From Antedon mediterranea (lineage: Eukaryota; Echinodermata; Crinoidea; Comatulida; Antedonidae): a DNA stretch of 64,000 nucleotides. The stretch covers positions 19,227,001 to 19,291,000 of the forward strand of contig NC_092673.1 of NCBI RefSeq assembly GCF_964355755.1, in the 5' to 3' direction. Under the pieces are notes generated by a model. The model was given only the letters and a program-made list of their open reading frames with translations, had not been told where the DNA came from and ran no database searches. Shown piece by piece: positions 47,068 through 59,286 of the stretch (the stretch's first letter is position 1; each line of letters begins with the position of its first letter). The translations under genes and the position numbers were made by a program.

Positions 47068-47455
47068 CTGTCAAAATGTAAGAAATAATCCATTTTTACC
47101 CATGTATTTAATGAGAATGATGATTGATGGAAATACTGTATTATTATTATATTTAATGAGAATAAGTCCTTTAATTGTAATATTTATGATTTCATAATTT
47201 TTAAAGAAAGAAAGAAATAATTTTGGATTTTATAATCTCTTAAGAAAGTTTGAAGTATTTTTCTCAAAAGAATATCTTAAAATCAAAGTGTTTTCTTTTT
47301 GTTTGAACTATAAATTCTGATTATAAAGTATGTTATATGTATGTCAATATAACTATTCAAACATTTTAATTTGTTTTTAATTGTTACATATTTCAATAAT
47401 ATCAACACATATTGGAGCTGGTTATTTTTGTTTGAAATAATTGTTAAAAACGTAC

Positions 47456-47463
47456 CTTTCCAT
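47456..47463 (-). CDS. Roco gene exon 1 (start codon), phase 0 to 2
   Basis: Minus strand GCAATGGAAAG/GTACGT: the ATG at 47463 has G at -3 and G at +4, and only ATGGAAAG is coding before the donor. Joining to exon 2 gives MERKHLVEALSRND. An earlier ATG (ATGAAGACACTG, ~22 bases upstream) is in another frame and would overlap this start, as a short upstream frame that ends in exon 2. Possible acceptors (CTTTTACACTAG, TTTTCAG) upstream suggest a further untranslated exon. Confidence 0.6.
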
Positions 47464-47606
47464 TGCAAAAATACAGTGTCTTCATTTAACAATTATTAAT
47501 GCCGATAGCTTCTAGTGTAAAAGTAAGCCTACACATTCTCTTCTGAAAATATGAAATGTAAAACATAATTCCATCAGACAGAAACCTTTGCATTAAATGA
47601 ATGAAA

Positions 47607-48592
47607 GATGACCAGTATGCTGGTGTTACTGCATGAAGATGACTCCTGTATACTGGTGTTACTGCATGAAGATGACTCCTGTATGCTGGTGTTACTGCAT
47701 GAAGATGACCTGTATGCTGGCGTTACTGAATGAAGATGACATGTATGCTGGTGTTACTGAATGAAAGATGACCTGTATGCTGGTGTTACGTCTGCATGAA
47801 GATGACCTGTATGGTGATACTGAATGAAGATGACCTGTATGCTGGCGTTACTGAATGAAGATGACCTGTGTAAATGCTGGTGTTACTGAATGAAGTGAGA
47901 TGTATGCTGGTGTTACTGCATGCAGATAACTCCTGTATGCTGGTGTTACTGAATGAAGATGACCTGTATGCTGGTGTTACTGAATAAAGATGACTCCTGT
48001 ATGCTGGTGTTACTGAATGAAAGATGACCTGTATGCTGGTGTTACGTCTGCATGAAGATGACCTGTATGGTGATACTGAATGAAGATGACCTGTATGCTG
48101 GCGTTACTGAATGAAGATTACCTGTATGCCTGCATATTACTGAATGAAGATGACCTGTATAAATGCTGGTGTTACTGAATGAAGAGATGTATGCTGGTGT
48201 TACTGCATGCAGATGACTCCTGTATGCTGGTGTTACTGAATGAAGATGACCTGTATGCTGGTGTTACTGAATGAAGATGACCTGTATGCTGGTGTTACTG
48301 AATGAAGATGACCTGTATGCTGGTGTTACTGAATAAAGATGACCTGTATGCTGGTGTTACTGATGAAGATGACCTGTATGCTGGCGTTACTGAATGAAGA
48401 TGACCTGTATGCTGGTGTTACTACATGAAGATGACCTGTATGCTGGCGTTACTGAATGAAGACGACCTGTATGCTGGTGTTACTGCATGAAGATGACTTG
48501 TATGCTGGTGTTACTGAATGAAGATGACCTGTATGCTGGCGTTACTGAATGAAGATGACCTTGTATGCTGGTGTTACTACATGAAGATTATT
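47607..48592. repeat. 31-bp minisatellite immediately upstream of the Roco gene
   Basis: About 31 copies of ATGAAGATGACCTGTATGCTGGTGTTACTGA with small variants (TACTGCATG, CTCCTGTATG, GGCGTTACTG). It begins ~145 bp 5' of the start codon, so it falls in the promoter or 5' UTR zone. Confidence 0.95.
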
Positions 48593-51233
48593 ATTTTGTT
48601 CATAATAATTGATTGAAAGATCAACAACTGGAAACATTGTTTTGTGGATTCATTTTCCCAAACGGCAATTATGACTTTTCTTTAATTAATACACAACAAA
48701 TGGCTGCCATTCAGTTTGGCCGCTATACTTTACACCCTAAAAAACAGCAAAAACATCCCTCTAGGCAATTGTGAGTATCAGAAAAACGTATCAGTTATTT
48801 GGTTAATAATTTGGTTAATCTCTCTCTAGGCTGGGTGTCAGGGAGGGGCCGCCATGGGCCCCCGGTGGGGGTCCAGATGGCGAAGCCCCTGGAAGCAACG
48901 CGTTCTAGCGTCATTTGAGGCAATTTTAATCAGATTTAGGGTAGCCACTTTTTCCATTTTTCATAATGCATAGATAAAATACTGCGTGCAAAAAACTGAT
49001 GCGCAATAACTGTGTCAATCCATTTTTTCAATTTTAAAAAGAAGTGACCTTTAAAGTTCAAAATATGCCTATATTTATCGGGTAAATTGTAGCATAGAAA
49101 TCAAGGGGTCTAGAGCCTGTAGCTCGAACTAACACTTTTTGAAGTCAAAGTTCAAACTACGACTAAAGTCCGGTTTAAGAATACGGGCGTATCACTGTAC
49201 TATCAGGCTAATACACCTTTTTTTATTTTCATGTCAGACATGTTGCGTTCAATATATACTTAGTACTACAAGATATTCAGCAGCCTAACTTCTGTGACCT
49301 TTGTACTCTCCAACAACAGACATTAGTACGTTTGATATTAACATTTTAACACAAGTTTATTGAACAATTTATTTGCTATTAAATGAAAAGCCTGAAAGGT
49401 AAGTGATAACATAGGCAGAATTTGAGCAAAAGATAGTGATCACCCTTGTAGTGTTCACCAAGATTACCTTTTAAGCCTCTGAATTTCGAATTAAAATCTG
49501 TAATTTTATTGTATTGCAATTTTTGCTGTAAAAATAAAATAGTTGAGAAACACTTCAATGGATGCAACTGGTTGCCATAAACCAACATTTCCAAACAAAG
49601 TATTGCTATTCCTGTAATTGTCATAAAACAAAGCACAATTCTGTAAGTCAAATGAAATATTAAATAAATAATATAAAAACTCACACTACAACTGAATCTG
49701 AACAACAGAATTGTTGGTACCCTACCCTGGAAACAATCCTCCATCCACTGGTAAATCAGTCCGACTGAACAGCTCTACATAAACACGCTACTTGACTATA
49801 GGGTGTTTATAATTGTCACTGCTTCTGTGCGTCACATAAGTTCCTAATCAGTCTTGCATGCTAGCCTATTAAATAGAAAATATAAGTCTTGTTTACCTAT
49901 CTTATCGTTTGCAAACTTAATATAAACATGGAGTACTCCATGATATAAACAAGATATCATAATTCATATTCAACCAATGTAAACCAACGAATTATGGGCG
50001 GAGCCAGAGCCATATATAAAGAGTTACAACATTGGGTTAAACTTAAAAGTCATGTGATATACAGATAAAACTTTTTCAAATTTATCTCCATTAACCCAAA
50101 AAAAAGTAAAGTAAAGTATAGATTAGGAGCAACAAAATACTTTAAACGTTTTCTTATATTTTTAAAAATGTAATTGCATATTTGACGGTGAGTTATTGAT
50201 GTGCAAAGTGTACAGAAGTACTTGCCTGGGCTAGTACATTATAAGATTTATTTATTTTGGAACAAAACATCACATAACTATGTATATTTTTAATTCATAA
50301 TAGATGCTTTGTTGATTAAATAAAATTAATAAAGTGTCGTGGATATATTTGTTAATAATATTTTGTGCTTTAGGATAATAATGTGTATTTTGATTACCAG
50401 GAATTGTTTAGGTATAAAAAACAATTTATATTAAGGCTAATTAGGAGGCTGTGTTTGGTTAATAGAGGCCTACTATGCCATTTTATGTTGTGATAATATT
50501 ATTGATAATATTATTTATTGGCCTATATACTGGTTAATTATTGGTACTTAGGTATATCAAGAAGGAAAAAGATATCCATGGGAAAGCCAATCCTATTTCA
50601 CATCACATTTATTTATTTATCAGAAATTGGTTTTGTATGGAGAATGCACTAGAAGCTATAGATATTAAATGTATCACCTAATTATAAATTATTAATTTAA
50701 AAAAAAATCATATTTTGCATAATGAAACAAAAACTACTGTCTGTATTTTATTGTGAGCTTTATACAAAATATTTTAAAATAACAATTATGGATTAAAAAA
50801 AATGGACATTACAATAAGAACAGAACTTTATTTTGAATTAAATATATTTATTATGAGATAAACAATTGTTTATTCAATAATGATATCATTTATTGTTCAT
50901 TTATTATTAAAAACTAAAAGTGTTATTTTGCACCGCCATTTTAGTATGTGGAGGTCTGAAATCATAAAAATTAAATGGTGGGAGACTTTATAAAAGCATG
51001 GCGAAAGAGGACATTTTAAAATTTTGATTACAACCATGGGGCCTAGGCTTCTTTCCACAGTCTATTATTAGCCCTCCCCTCTAAATCCTGGATCTACTCC
51101 TGGTGTATTTCTACCAACATGAGTGTGGTATTATGTTATGCAGGTTAGACAAACTTACTGATTCAACAGATTTTTACAATCTTCTGTCATGTGAAATATA
51201 AAGCATTATAGACTACAGAACTAAACTACCGTA
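48593..51233. other. Region upstream of the Roco gene, no gene recognised
   Basis: A GC-rich block 48840-48905 (GGGGCCGCCATGGGCCCCCG) looks like part of a repeat. At 49996-50021 GGGCGG is followed by TATATAAA, a promoter-like pair on the plus strand with no evident gene after it. The rest is AT-rich. Confidence 0.35.
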
Positions 51234-54070
51234 TTATACCCCACACAAATACCCTGACTAACAGCCCTGGGGCAGCAGTGCATTTTAGTCTATTAATAAA
51301 TGGATCATAAAGTAAGGTAGTACAATACCCCACACAAATACCCTGACTAACAGCCCTGGGGAAGCAGTGCATTTTAGTCTATTAATAAATGGATCATAAA
51401 GTAATTAAGGTAGTACAATACCCCACACAAATACCCTGACTAACAGCCCTGGGGAAGCAGTGCATTTTAGTCTATTAATAAATGGATCATAAAGTAAGGT
51501 AGTACAATATCCCACACAAATACCCTGACTAACAGCCCTGTGGAAGCAGTGCATTTTAGTCTATTAATAAATGGATCATAAAGTAAGGTAGTACAATACC
51601 CACACAAATACCCTTGACTAACAGCCCTGGGGAAGCAGTGCATTATAGTCTATTAATAAATGGATCATAAAGTAAGGTAGTACAATACCCACACAAATAC
51701 CCTTGACTAACAGCCCTGGGGAAGTAGTGCATTATAGTCTATTAATAAATGGATCATAAAGTAAGGTAGTACAATACCCACACAAATACCCTGACTAACA
51801 GCCCTGGGGAAGCAGTGCATTTTAGTCTATTAATAAATGGATCATAAAGTAAGGTAGTACAATACCCCACACAAATACCCTGACTAACAGCCCTGGGGAA
51901 GCAGTGCATTTTAGTCTATTAATAAATGGATCATAAAGTAAGGTAGTACAATACCCACACAAATACCCTGACTAACAGCCCTGGGGAAGCAGTGCATTAT
52001 AGTCTATTAATAAATGGATCATAAAGTAAGGTAGTACAATACCCACACAAATACCCTGACTAACAGCCCTCGGGAAGCAGTGCATTTTAGTCTATTAATA
52101 AATGGATCATAAAGTAAGGTAGTACAATACCCCACACAAATACCCTGACTAACAGCCCTGGGGAAGCAGTGCATTTTATAAAGTAAGGTAGTACAATACC
52201 CCACACAAATACCCTGTCTAACAGCCCTGGGGAAGCAGTGCATTTAGTCTATTAATAAATGGATCATAAAGTAAGGTAGTACAATACCCCACACAAATAC
52301 CCTGACTAACAGCCCTGGGGAAGCAGTGCATTTTAGTCTATTAATAAATGGATCATAAAGTAAGGTAGTACAATACTCCACCCCACACAAATACCCTGTC
52401 TAACAGCCCTGGGGAAGCAGTGCATTTTAGTCTATTAATAAATGGATAATAAAGTAAGGTAGTATAATACCCCACACAAATACCCTGACTAATAACAGCC
52501 CTGGGGAAGCAGTGCATTTTAGTCTATTAAATGGATCATAAAGTAAGGTAGTGCAATACGCCACACAAATACCCTGTCTAACAGCCCTGGGGAAGCAGTG
52601 CATTTGAGTCTATTCATAAATGGATCATAAAGTAAGGTAGTACAATACCCCACACAAATACCCTGACTAACAGCCCTGGAGAAGCAGTGCATTTTAGTCT
52701 ATTAATAAATGGATCATAAAGTAAGGTAGTACAATACCCCACACAAACACCCTGACTAACAGCCCTGGGGAGCAGTGCATTTTAGTCTATTAATAAATGG
52801 ATCATAAAGTAAGGTAGTGCAATACGCCACACAAATACCCTGACTAACAGCCCTGGGGAAGCAGTACATTTTAGTCTATTAATAAATGGATCATAAAGTA
52901 AGGTAGTACAATACCCCACACAAATACCCTGACTAACAGTCCTGGGGAAGCAGTGCATTTTAGTCTATTAATAAATGGATCATAAAGTAAGGTAGTACAA
53001 TACCCCACACAAATACCCTGACTAACAGCCCTGGGAAAGCAGTGCATTTTAGTTTATTAATAAATGGATCATAAAGTAAGGTAGTACAATACCCCACACA
53101 AATACCCTGACTAACAGCCCTGGGGAAGCAGTGCATTTTAATCTATTAATAAATGGATCATAAAGTAAGGTAGTACAATACCCCACACAAATACCCTGTC
53201 TAACAGCCCTGGGGAAGCAGTGCATTTTCGTCTATTAATAAATGGATCATAAAGTAAGGTAGTGCAATACCCCACACAAATACCCTGACTAACAGCCCTG
53301 GGGAAGCAGTGCATTTTAGTCTATTAATAAATGGATCATAAAGTAAGGTAGTGCAATACGCCACACAAATACCCTGTCTAACAGCCCTGGGGAAGCAGTG
53401 CATGTTAGTCTATTAATAAATGGATCATAAAGTAAGGTAGTACTTACAATACCCCACACAAATACCCTGACTAACAGCCCTGGGGAAGCAGTGCATTTTA
53501 GTCTATTAATAAATGGATCATAAAGTAAGGTAGTACAATACCACACACAAATACCCTGACTAACAGCCTTGCTGGGAAGCAATTCATTTTAGTCTATTAA
53601 TAAATGGATCATAAAGTGAGGTAGTACAATACCCCACACAAATACCCTGTCTAACAGCCCTGGGAAAGCAGTGCATTTTAGTCTATTAATAAATGGATCA
53701 TAAAGTAAGGTAGTACAATACCCCACACAAATACCCTGACTAACAGCCCTGGGGAAGCAGTGCATTTTAGTCTATTAATAAATGGATCATAAAGTAAGGT
53801 AGTACAATACCCCACACAAATACCCTGACTATTATAGCCCTGGGGAAGCAGTGCATTTTAGTCTATTAATAAATGGATCATAAAGTAAGGTAGTACAATA
53901 TCCCACACAAATACCCTGACTAACACTACAGCCCTGGGGAAGCAGTGCATTTTAGTCTATTAATAAATGGATCATAAAGTAAGGTAGTACAATACCCCAC
54001 ACAAATACCCTGACTAACAGCCCTGGGGAAGCAGTGCATTTTAGTCTATTAATAAATGGATCATAAAGTA
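51234..54070. repeat. 89-bp minisatellite, about 32 copies
   Basis: Unit AATACCCCACACAAATACCC, TGACTAACAGCCCTGGGGAA, GCAGTGCATTTTAGTCTATT, AATAAATGGATCATAAAGTA, AGGTAGTAC. Very homogeneous; a few copies have deletions or small insertions (52178, 52374, 53431, 53930). Scattered open frames on the minus strand are a by-product of the repeat. Confidence 0.96.
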
Positions 54071-55053
54071 ATAACCAAACATTTCTATAACCTTTATACA
54101 TTTCAAACAATCAGATGATTTTTAATTTATCTTTTGTTTAAATACAAAGTTAATATTTAACTGACGATAATGATTTTGATAGGATTTGTTTGGCTGTATC
54201 TAGGGGAAACAGGCAAACAGTAAACACAAATACACAAGGTCATTAATAATAATCAGGCCCCTTGTTTTTCTGAATGTAAGCTTGTTGACAAATCTGCATA
54301 ACATTTTTCTCAAGTAAAAAAACAAACATGGCTAAAAGGATTCCGAAATGAAACACAATTCCTGATCAACTCCTACTGAACAATTACTTTTTTTCATAAG
54401 AAAAATCTCTGACAAAAATTGTTTTAGCTATGAAATTGTCAAACATTGAGTATGTTATATACAGAAAAATTATTTAAAAACATAATTTATCCTCTTTTAT
54501 TTCTCTAGTTTCACATTTTTCTATTTCTTACTCAAAATGGGTTTGTTTCTACAATTAAGAAATTAAATTTCTTTAAAGAAAATGTCATAAGGGTTTTTTA
54601 GTGCAAAGCCTTTGCACTTTATTTTCTTCTAAACTTCTGAAGTTTGCGTGGATCACCTTCTAATTCCCCAGAAGTATTTAGGCTATAAAGATTTTCCATA
54701 AAAACTTGGTTTTCTTAGTGTCCAAACATAATACCACACACTGTATTCTAACGAGACCTAATCTTTTACTTTACTGTTGACTAGCTAGATTTCTAGTTTA
54801 TAACAAATTATATTTTTTAGCCAAATAACTGTAACTTTTATTTGTTTGAAATTAATTTGTTTAAGTAGGTTTCTAGTCATATCATTAACTAATTGGTTAG
54901 TTATGCATTTGCTGCAATTGTGTCATTCATTCTGATACACATACACTAAGTGGGTGTTAAAACAGGTATTCACAATGAATACTTTAATTTAGTCTTATGT
55001 GGTATCCCATGTTAGATCTGGTTGATGTGCTCTCTTTTTTGGGTTTCATGGGT
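54071..55053. other. Intergenic, with the first copy of a ~115-bp direct repeat
   Basis: 54797-54910 (ATAACAAATTATATTTTTTA onward, to TTAGTTATGCATTT) recurs at 55341-55453. No gene seen. Confidence 0.6.
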
Positions 55054-55059
55054 CACTAT

Positions 55060-55205
55060 CAGGGTCGTACGCAGCCCCCCCCCCCCCGCCAAATTGCAAA
55101 AGGTCCACATTTTATAGGGTCTTATCGTCTTCACTCAATATTATGAAAATGGTCCAAAATATATTAATCCGCATCTACCCAAATAAAATCCTGTGTACGG
55201 CCCTG
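55060..55205. mobile_element. Small MITE, 146 bp, hAT-like termini
   Basis: Termini CAGGGTCGTACGCAG and CTGTGTACGGCCCTG are inverted repeats, flanked by ACTAT on both sides (55055-55059 and 55206-55210). It includes a 13-base C run. CAGGG starts are common in hAT MITEs, but only 5 duplicated bases are visible rather than 8. Confidence 0.65.
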
Positions 55206-56128
55206 ACTATATTTGTCAAAATTGGTCTTATTTGAATGGGCTACAGGGACCTCTGATAGGTAATTTGTTATCTCACATTTGATCTGGTCTGGTTCAGGGT
55301 CTATATACAGTCAGAATACTTTAGCAAACATTTATTATCTTTATAACAAATTATATTTTTTAGCCAAATAACTGTAACTTTTATTTTTTGGAAATTAATT
55401 TGTTTAAGTAGGTTTCTAGTCATATCATTAACTAATTGGTTAGTTATGCATTTATAATCTAAATATATTTTTTTACATATTGCTCTGGTCGGACAGTTTA
55501 TATGATAACAAGTTCATTATAACACTTATACAGAAAACCAGGGTAGAAATTGTTATTAATGATTTGTTTGTTTTGATTATTGAGTTCCTGTTATACAATT
55601 GTTTATAGATAATCTTTACCATAGATTTAATATTAACATTGTATTCTAATGTTAAACAAAGATAATAAATAGAACACACAGCAGTTTATAGCTCTCTGTA
55701 CTATTACCATTTTGGTTAATTACATAGAGTGAAAATAAAATGAAATATGTCAATACTCTGTACTCAATCATTGTACACTACTATTACCAAAGTGATAATG
55801 AGGATGACCTAGTAATCTTGAATCCAGACGTTTCAAGGGCGGAAATGTCAATGATGTAGTAATAGAGCAAGTTCATGTGGTTGGTGGACATTACATAAAG
55901 CATTTAAAACATGCACTCAATCTCAAATATTATTTCATTATATACAACATACAGTAGTAGTATTTATAATCCGATATGTTGATAGCCAAATTAGAAGTAA
56001 AGGAATTATAATTCAATGTTGGAAATTGTGTTGCGTCTAGTTCATTCGTCCATAGTTACTATGAGAGTTTTATTTTTATTCCAAATGGCCTATTTAGGCC
56101 TATATTTTTTATTAAACTTTGTTTACAG
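55206..56128. other. Intergenic, second copy of the direct repeat
   Basis: Contains 55341-55453 (see 54797). Otherwise AT-rich with no gene. Confidence 0.5.
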
Positions 56129-56295
56129 ATGATGACCATAAACAACAAGCAAATGCGGACAATAAAGGGGCCCTCAAACAATATGATTTAGACAGTAGCC
56201 CAGGGCTGAGTCACAGAAATCAGCGTACACATGCAGCTTCCATGGCCCCAGTTTGGCACCGCTTTCCTTACAAAAACTCATATAATGAGGTTATA
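56129..56295 (+). CDS. Candidate internal exon of an unknown plus-strand gene
   Basis: Acceptor AACTTTGTTTACAG and donor ATA/GTAAGT bound 167 nt that stay open in phase 1 to 0 (55 codons). Translation is polar: DDHKQQANADNKGALKQYDL, then SSPGLSHRNQRTHAASMAPV, WHRFPYKNSYNEVI. Base composition is more GC-rich than its surroundings. No family recognised and no partner exon found. Confidence 0.4.
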
Positions 56296-56892
56296 GTAAG
56301 TAGGCCTAGGCCTCTTTTGAAACGGTTTTCTGTATTCTAAAATTAAAATCAACATGTTTTGGTTTTTCAATAATAACAGACGTAGGCTAAATTTAGTTTT
56401 TGTCATCACACGACGGCGATAATAGCGATAAATGAAACATAAAAAAAATGTGGTTGATCACTTTTTTCGCGATATGAAAAAAAATCCAAAGTCTTTATAC
56501 AATGACGCCACACACATACCAGCACCCCATTGGCTGATTATGACGTAATGCAATTTTACCGTACCTTTAGTAAACAGAAGTTAGAATACGGTACCATATC
56601 TTTAGCCACGGCGATAAACCTACAGTACATGAGGTAAATTTGTCGATTTTTATTCTTAAAAATCAACGAAAACCATGTACAGTTTCAACAGTAACATTTT
56701 AGTTGTATTAACATTGACAAAATATATTTAAATTGAACGTAATTTTTACCAATAGATGCATTAAATATACGCATTCCACTGCCTTTTAAGCACTCTATTA
56801 TAGTTCTCTTTTGGCGCTCCATAGAAACGTCAATATTGAACATGGAGTAGGCCTATGTGAAATTCACAAACTATGTGCAAGAAACGGTTTAC
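56296..56892. other. Intergenic
   Basis: Nothing beyond AGGCCTAGGCC near 56303. Confidence 0.4.
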
Positions 56893-57019
56893 GATGAAAT
56901 CGGTCGCGTCTAAAATCGGTCGCGATAAAATCAACTTCCGGTATTTTGTATGGCGCGCCGCTAGAGCTATACGTTTGAAATCGGTCGCGTTTGAAATCGG
57001 TCGCGCTATTTTGTATGGA
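56893..57019 (+). repeat. Left inverted terminus rich in AAATCGGTCGCG
   Basis: GATGAAATCGGTCGCGTC opens an arm with four AAATCGGTCGCG motifs and GGTATTTTGTATGGCGCGCC. The arm is complementary to 62241-62399. Together they appear to bound a ~5.5 kb nested complex. Confidence 0.75.
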
Positions 57020-57041
57020 GCGAGATGCATGCTAGCGGGAT

Positions 57042-58242
57042 GCGATTTTTTTTTTCGTACATAAGTTGGGGACCCCATCATGAAACGTCACAAAATAAAC
57101 ATGAATAATTCATCAGTTAAATTTTCTTGTTCCGTGTGCACCCAAGCGTATAGCAACACGAAGTGATTACACAAGTGCGGTACGATTCTAGGCCTATCTC
57201 CGCTGATTTCATAATAGAATAGCGGAGTTTTGTGTGGATTGTCGAAATAATCAGCCTTTAGTTTATGGTGTTTTTAATATAGTTTATTACTAAAGAATTA
57301 CGTGTTAAAATTATAGTTTCTATTGATACTATTAGGCCTAATTACTAGTCTCTAAACCCCTGTATATTCTAGTAGTAGCTGTGTGGGTGTGTGTGACTTG
57401 TGTCTTTGGGCTATGTCCAATTACTACTTAGTTTAATGTTTTGCCTAGCTGTCGATTAGCCTCGACACATTTTGCATAGTGGACGTGTGTGTGAAGAAGA
57501 GTGCGCGAAGGCAATCACGTGAATTGACCTAGAATCCTAGGCCTATTATTGTAGAAAGAATCGTATCGCAGTTGTTGTTCCGTGTGCACCCAAGCGTTCT
57601 TGGACATAGCCCAAAGAAAGCTTAGACCCACAAGAATAAAGAATGTGTATAATTTGTGTACTGTATTTTTTTAATTCTGCTATCAATTATCAAACAATAT
57701 GCAATGTACTCAAAGGAACTTTAAAAATGCGCGTATATGAACACATGAGATGGGAAGATTTGACCCACGAGAATAAAAAATGTATTTTTGTGTAATGTTT
57801 ATTGTTTAATTTTGCTGACTTATTACTCGGAATGTTTCATACCAAAGATAGTGTAACTATCTTTGGTCATACCTAACACACACACACGTCACACACATCC
57901 ACACAGCTACTACTAGAATAGACATGGGTTTAGAGACTAATAATAGGCCTAATAGTATTAATAGAAACTATAATTTTAACACGTAATTCTTTAGTAATAA
58001 ATTATATTAAAAACACCATAAACTAAAGGCCGATTATTTCGACAATCAACACAAAACTCCGCTATTCTATTATGAAATCAGCGGAGATAGGCCTAGAATC
58101 GTACCGCACTTGTGTAATCACTTCTTGTTGCTATACGCTTGGGTGCACACGGAACAAGAAAATTTAACTGATGAATTATTCATGTTTATTTTGTGACGTT
58201 TCATGAGGGGGTCCCCAACTTATGTACGAAAAAAAAAATCGC
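57042..58242. mobile_element. MULE-like foldback element, 1,201 bp, 9-bp target duplication
   Basis: Terminal inverted repeats of ~345 bp starting GCGATTTTTTTTTTCGTACA, flanked on both sides by TAGCGGGAT (57033-57041 and 58243-58251). Long TIRs plus 9-bp duplications fit Mutator-like elements. Inside, TTTGGGCTATGTCCAA (57407) and TTGGACATAGCCCAAA (57602) form another inverted pair, implying a nested insertion. No transposase. Confidence 0.8.
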
Positions 58243-58251
58243 TAGCGGGAT

Positions 58252-59137
58252 ATACATTTTCTTCGTTTATATATTATATTATTGTATTATTTAATTGATA
58301 TTTTTTAGGAACTAGATTATTTATGTGGATATTTTTTATTTTGGTTAATAAATATTTATTATCATTTTTTTTTTATTTCACATGTCTCGGAGAAGAAGGA
58401 CTGTGTCTTTTCTAAATGGCCATTTCTAAACACGTTTAAATATTTTATTAGGCATATAATAATTTACCTCTATTTTATTATGTACTGTGTAATTAATATA
58501 TTATATAGAGAATATACGTCTGTGTCTTTTATTAATCAAACAATATATAGCCCGTAAAGCCAGCGTATCCATTTTTATACTTATGCATACTGTGGCAGAT
58601 ATATCATATCCATGTCGTTAAAAACTTACTATTGGATTACCTTACCGTATTTTAATTTCTATTTTATTTATGTCCGTACGTTATGTAGGATAATATTAAG
58701 TTTAGGCCTATAATGAATATTGTTGAGGCAAATCATGGGTATATTTTTATTTCTAATTTTATTAGTATTATCCTAAAACCATGCTCACGTAAGAGTGGCG
58801 GATATCGAACGTAAAAATCATCGTCATACATCATCTTCCTTTATTGCATAAACCTCATTGAGCTGGTATCCACTTGCAGGTATAGAACTAGTTTCGTAAT
58901 TAACTGTGATAAAAAAATACGCAATAGGCGCGTCTACTTGTTTAATTCAACATTTTTAAAACTTTAAACAGTGGCATGCTAATCTTTTCAAAAACGATTT
59001 TCTAAACGAACACATTACAATTATTCATTGACACCTGGAAGATCAAATGAAAACACAAATTATTTATAAATAATGAGATAAATATTTATATTTAAGCCTA
59101 CTGTACTAAAAAAATAACGATCGAGGTAAACAAAATG
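58252..59137. other. AT-rich interior of the nested complex
   Basis: No gene recognised. Confidence 0.4.
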
Positions 59138-59149
59138 TTAATAGTATTA
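59138..59149. repeat. Target-site duplication of the Penelope-like element (left)
   Basis: TTAATAGTATTA, identical to 62154-62165. Confidence 0.85.
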
Positions 59150-59286
59150 TAGATGACAAATTTCGTTTTTGTAAAAGCACAAGTTAACGGAGTACTTACT
59201 CGAACGTTTCGATCTCTATCAGAGATCCTTCTCAACTGACTGCGGGGTGTTAATGCAGCTTGGTCATTCTTGACGTCATCTGTTGA
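59150..59286 (-). repeat. Pseudo-LTR of the Penelope-like element (downstream copy)
   Basis: Same sequence as 61844-61976. It includes GATCTCTATCAGAGATC, a perfect hairpin; on the minus strand the hairpin is followed by GAAACG, a layout reminiscent of stem II of the hammerhead ribozymes reported in Penelope-like elements. Confidence 0.85.

Larger units (their letters stand above)
11715..47463 (-). other. Whole gene: ankyrin-ROC-COR-tandem DED (Roco family) protein, 25 inferred exons
   Basis: Gene span inferred from splice sites. All 25 exons join in a consistent phase and give 3,558 nt (about 1,185 residues). Predicted layout: N-terminal helix 1-34; ankyrin repeats 35-208; linker 208-235; ROC GTPase ~255-557 with P-loop 267-274, TTW 303-305, WDHGGQ 456-461; an Asn/Asp/Lys-rich insertion ~313-416 inside ROC; COR ~558-872; Cys-rich segment 897-968; two DED-like folds ~983-1062 and ~1075-1150. 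No kinase domain. Roco proteins are GTP-regulated scaffolds that dimerise through COR; DEDs recruit caspase-8/FADD/FLIP-type partners. A cytosolic signalling adaptor in cell death or immunity is the natural inference. Whether all exons are used in one transcript is unproven. Confidence 0.85.

Noticed and set aside
49379-49744. Minus-strand hydrophobic frame starting MEDCFQG
   Set aside because: Could be a 5' exon of the Roco gene (CAG/GTAGGG donor), but there is no matching downstream junction and the start at 47463 already explains the N-terminus.
49990-50025. GGGCGG and TATATAAA promoter-like pair
   Set aside because: No gene follows on the plus strand; both words are short and can arise by chance.
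52019-53582. Minus-strand frames repeating MHCFPRAV-type peptides
   Set aside because: They arise from the 89-bp repeat and change frame at each length variant.
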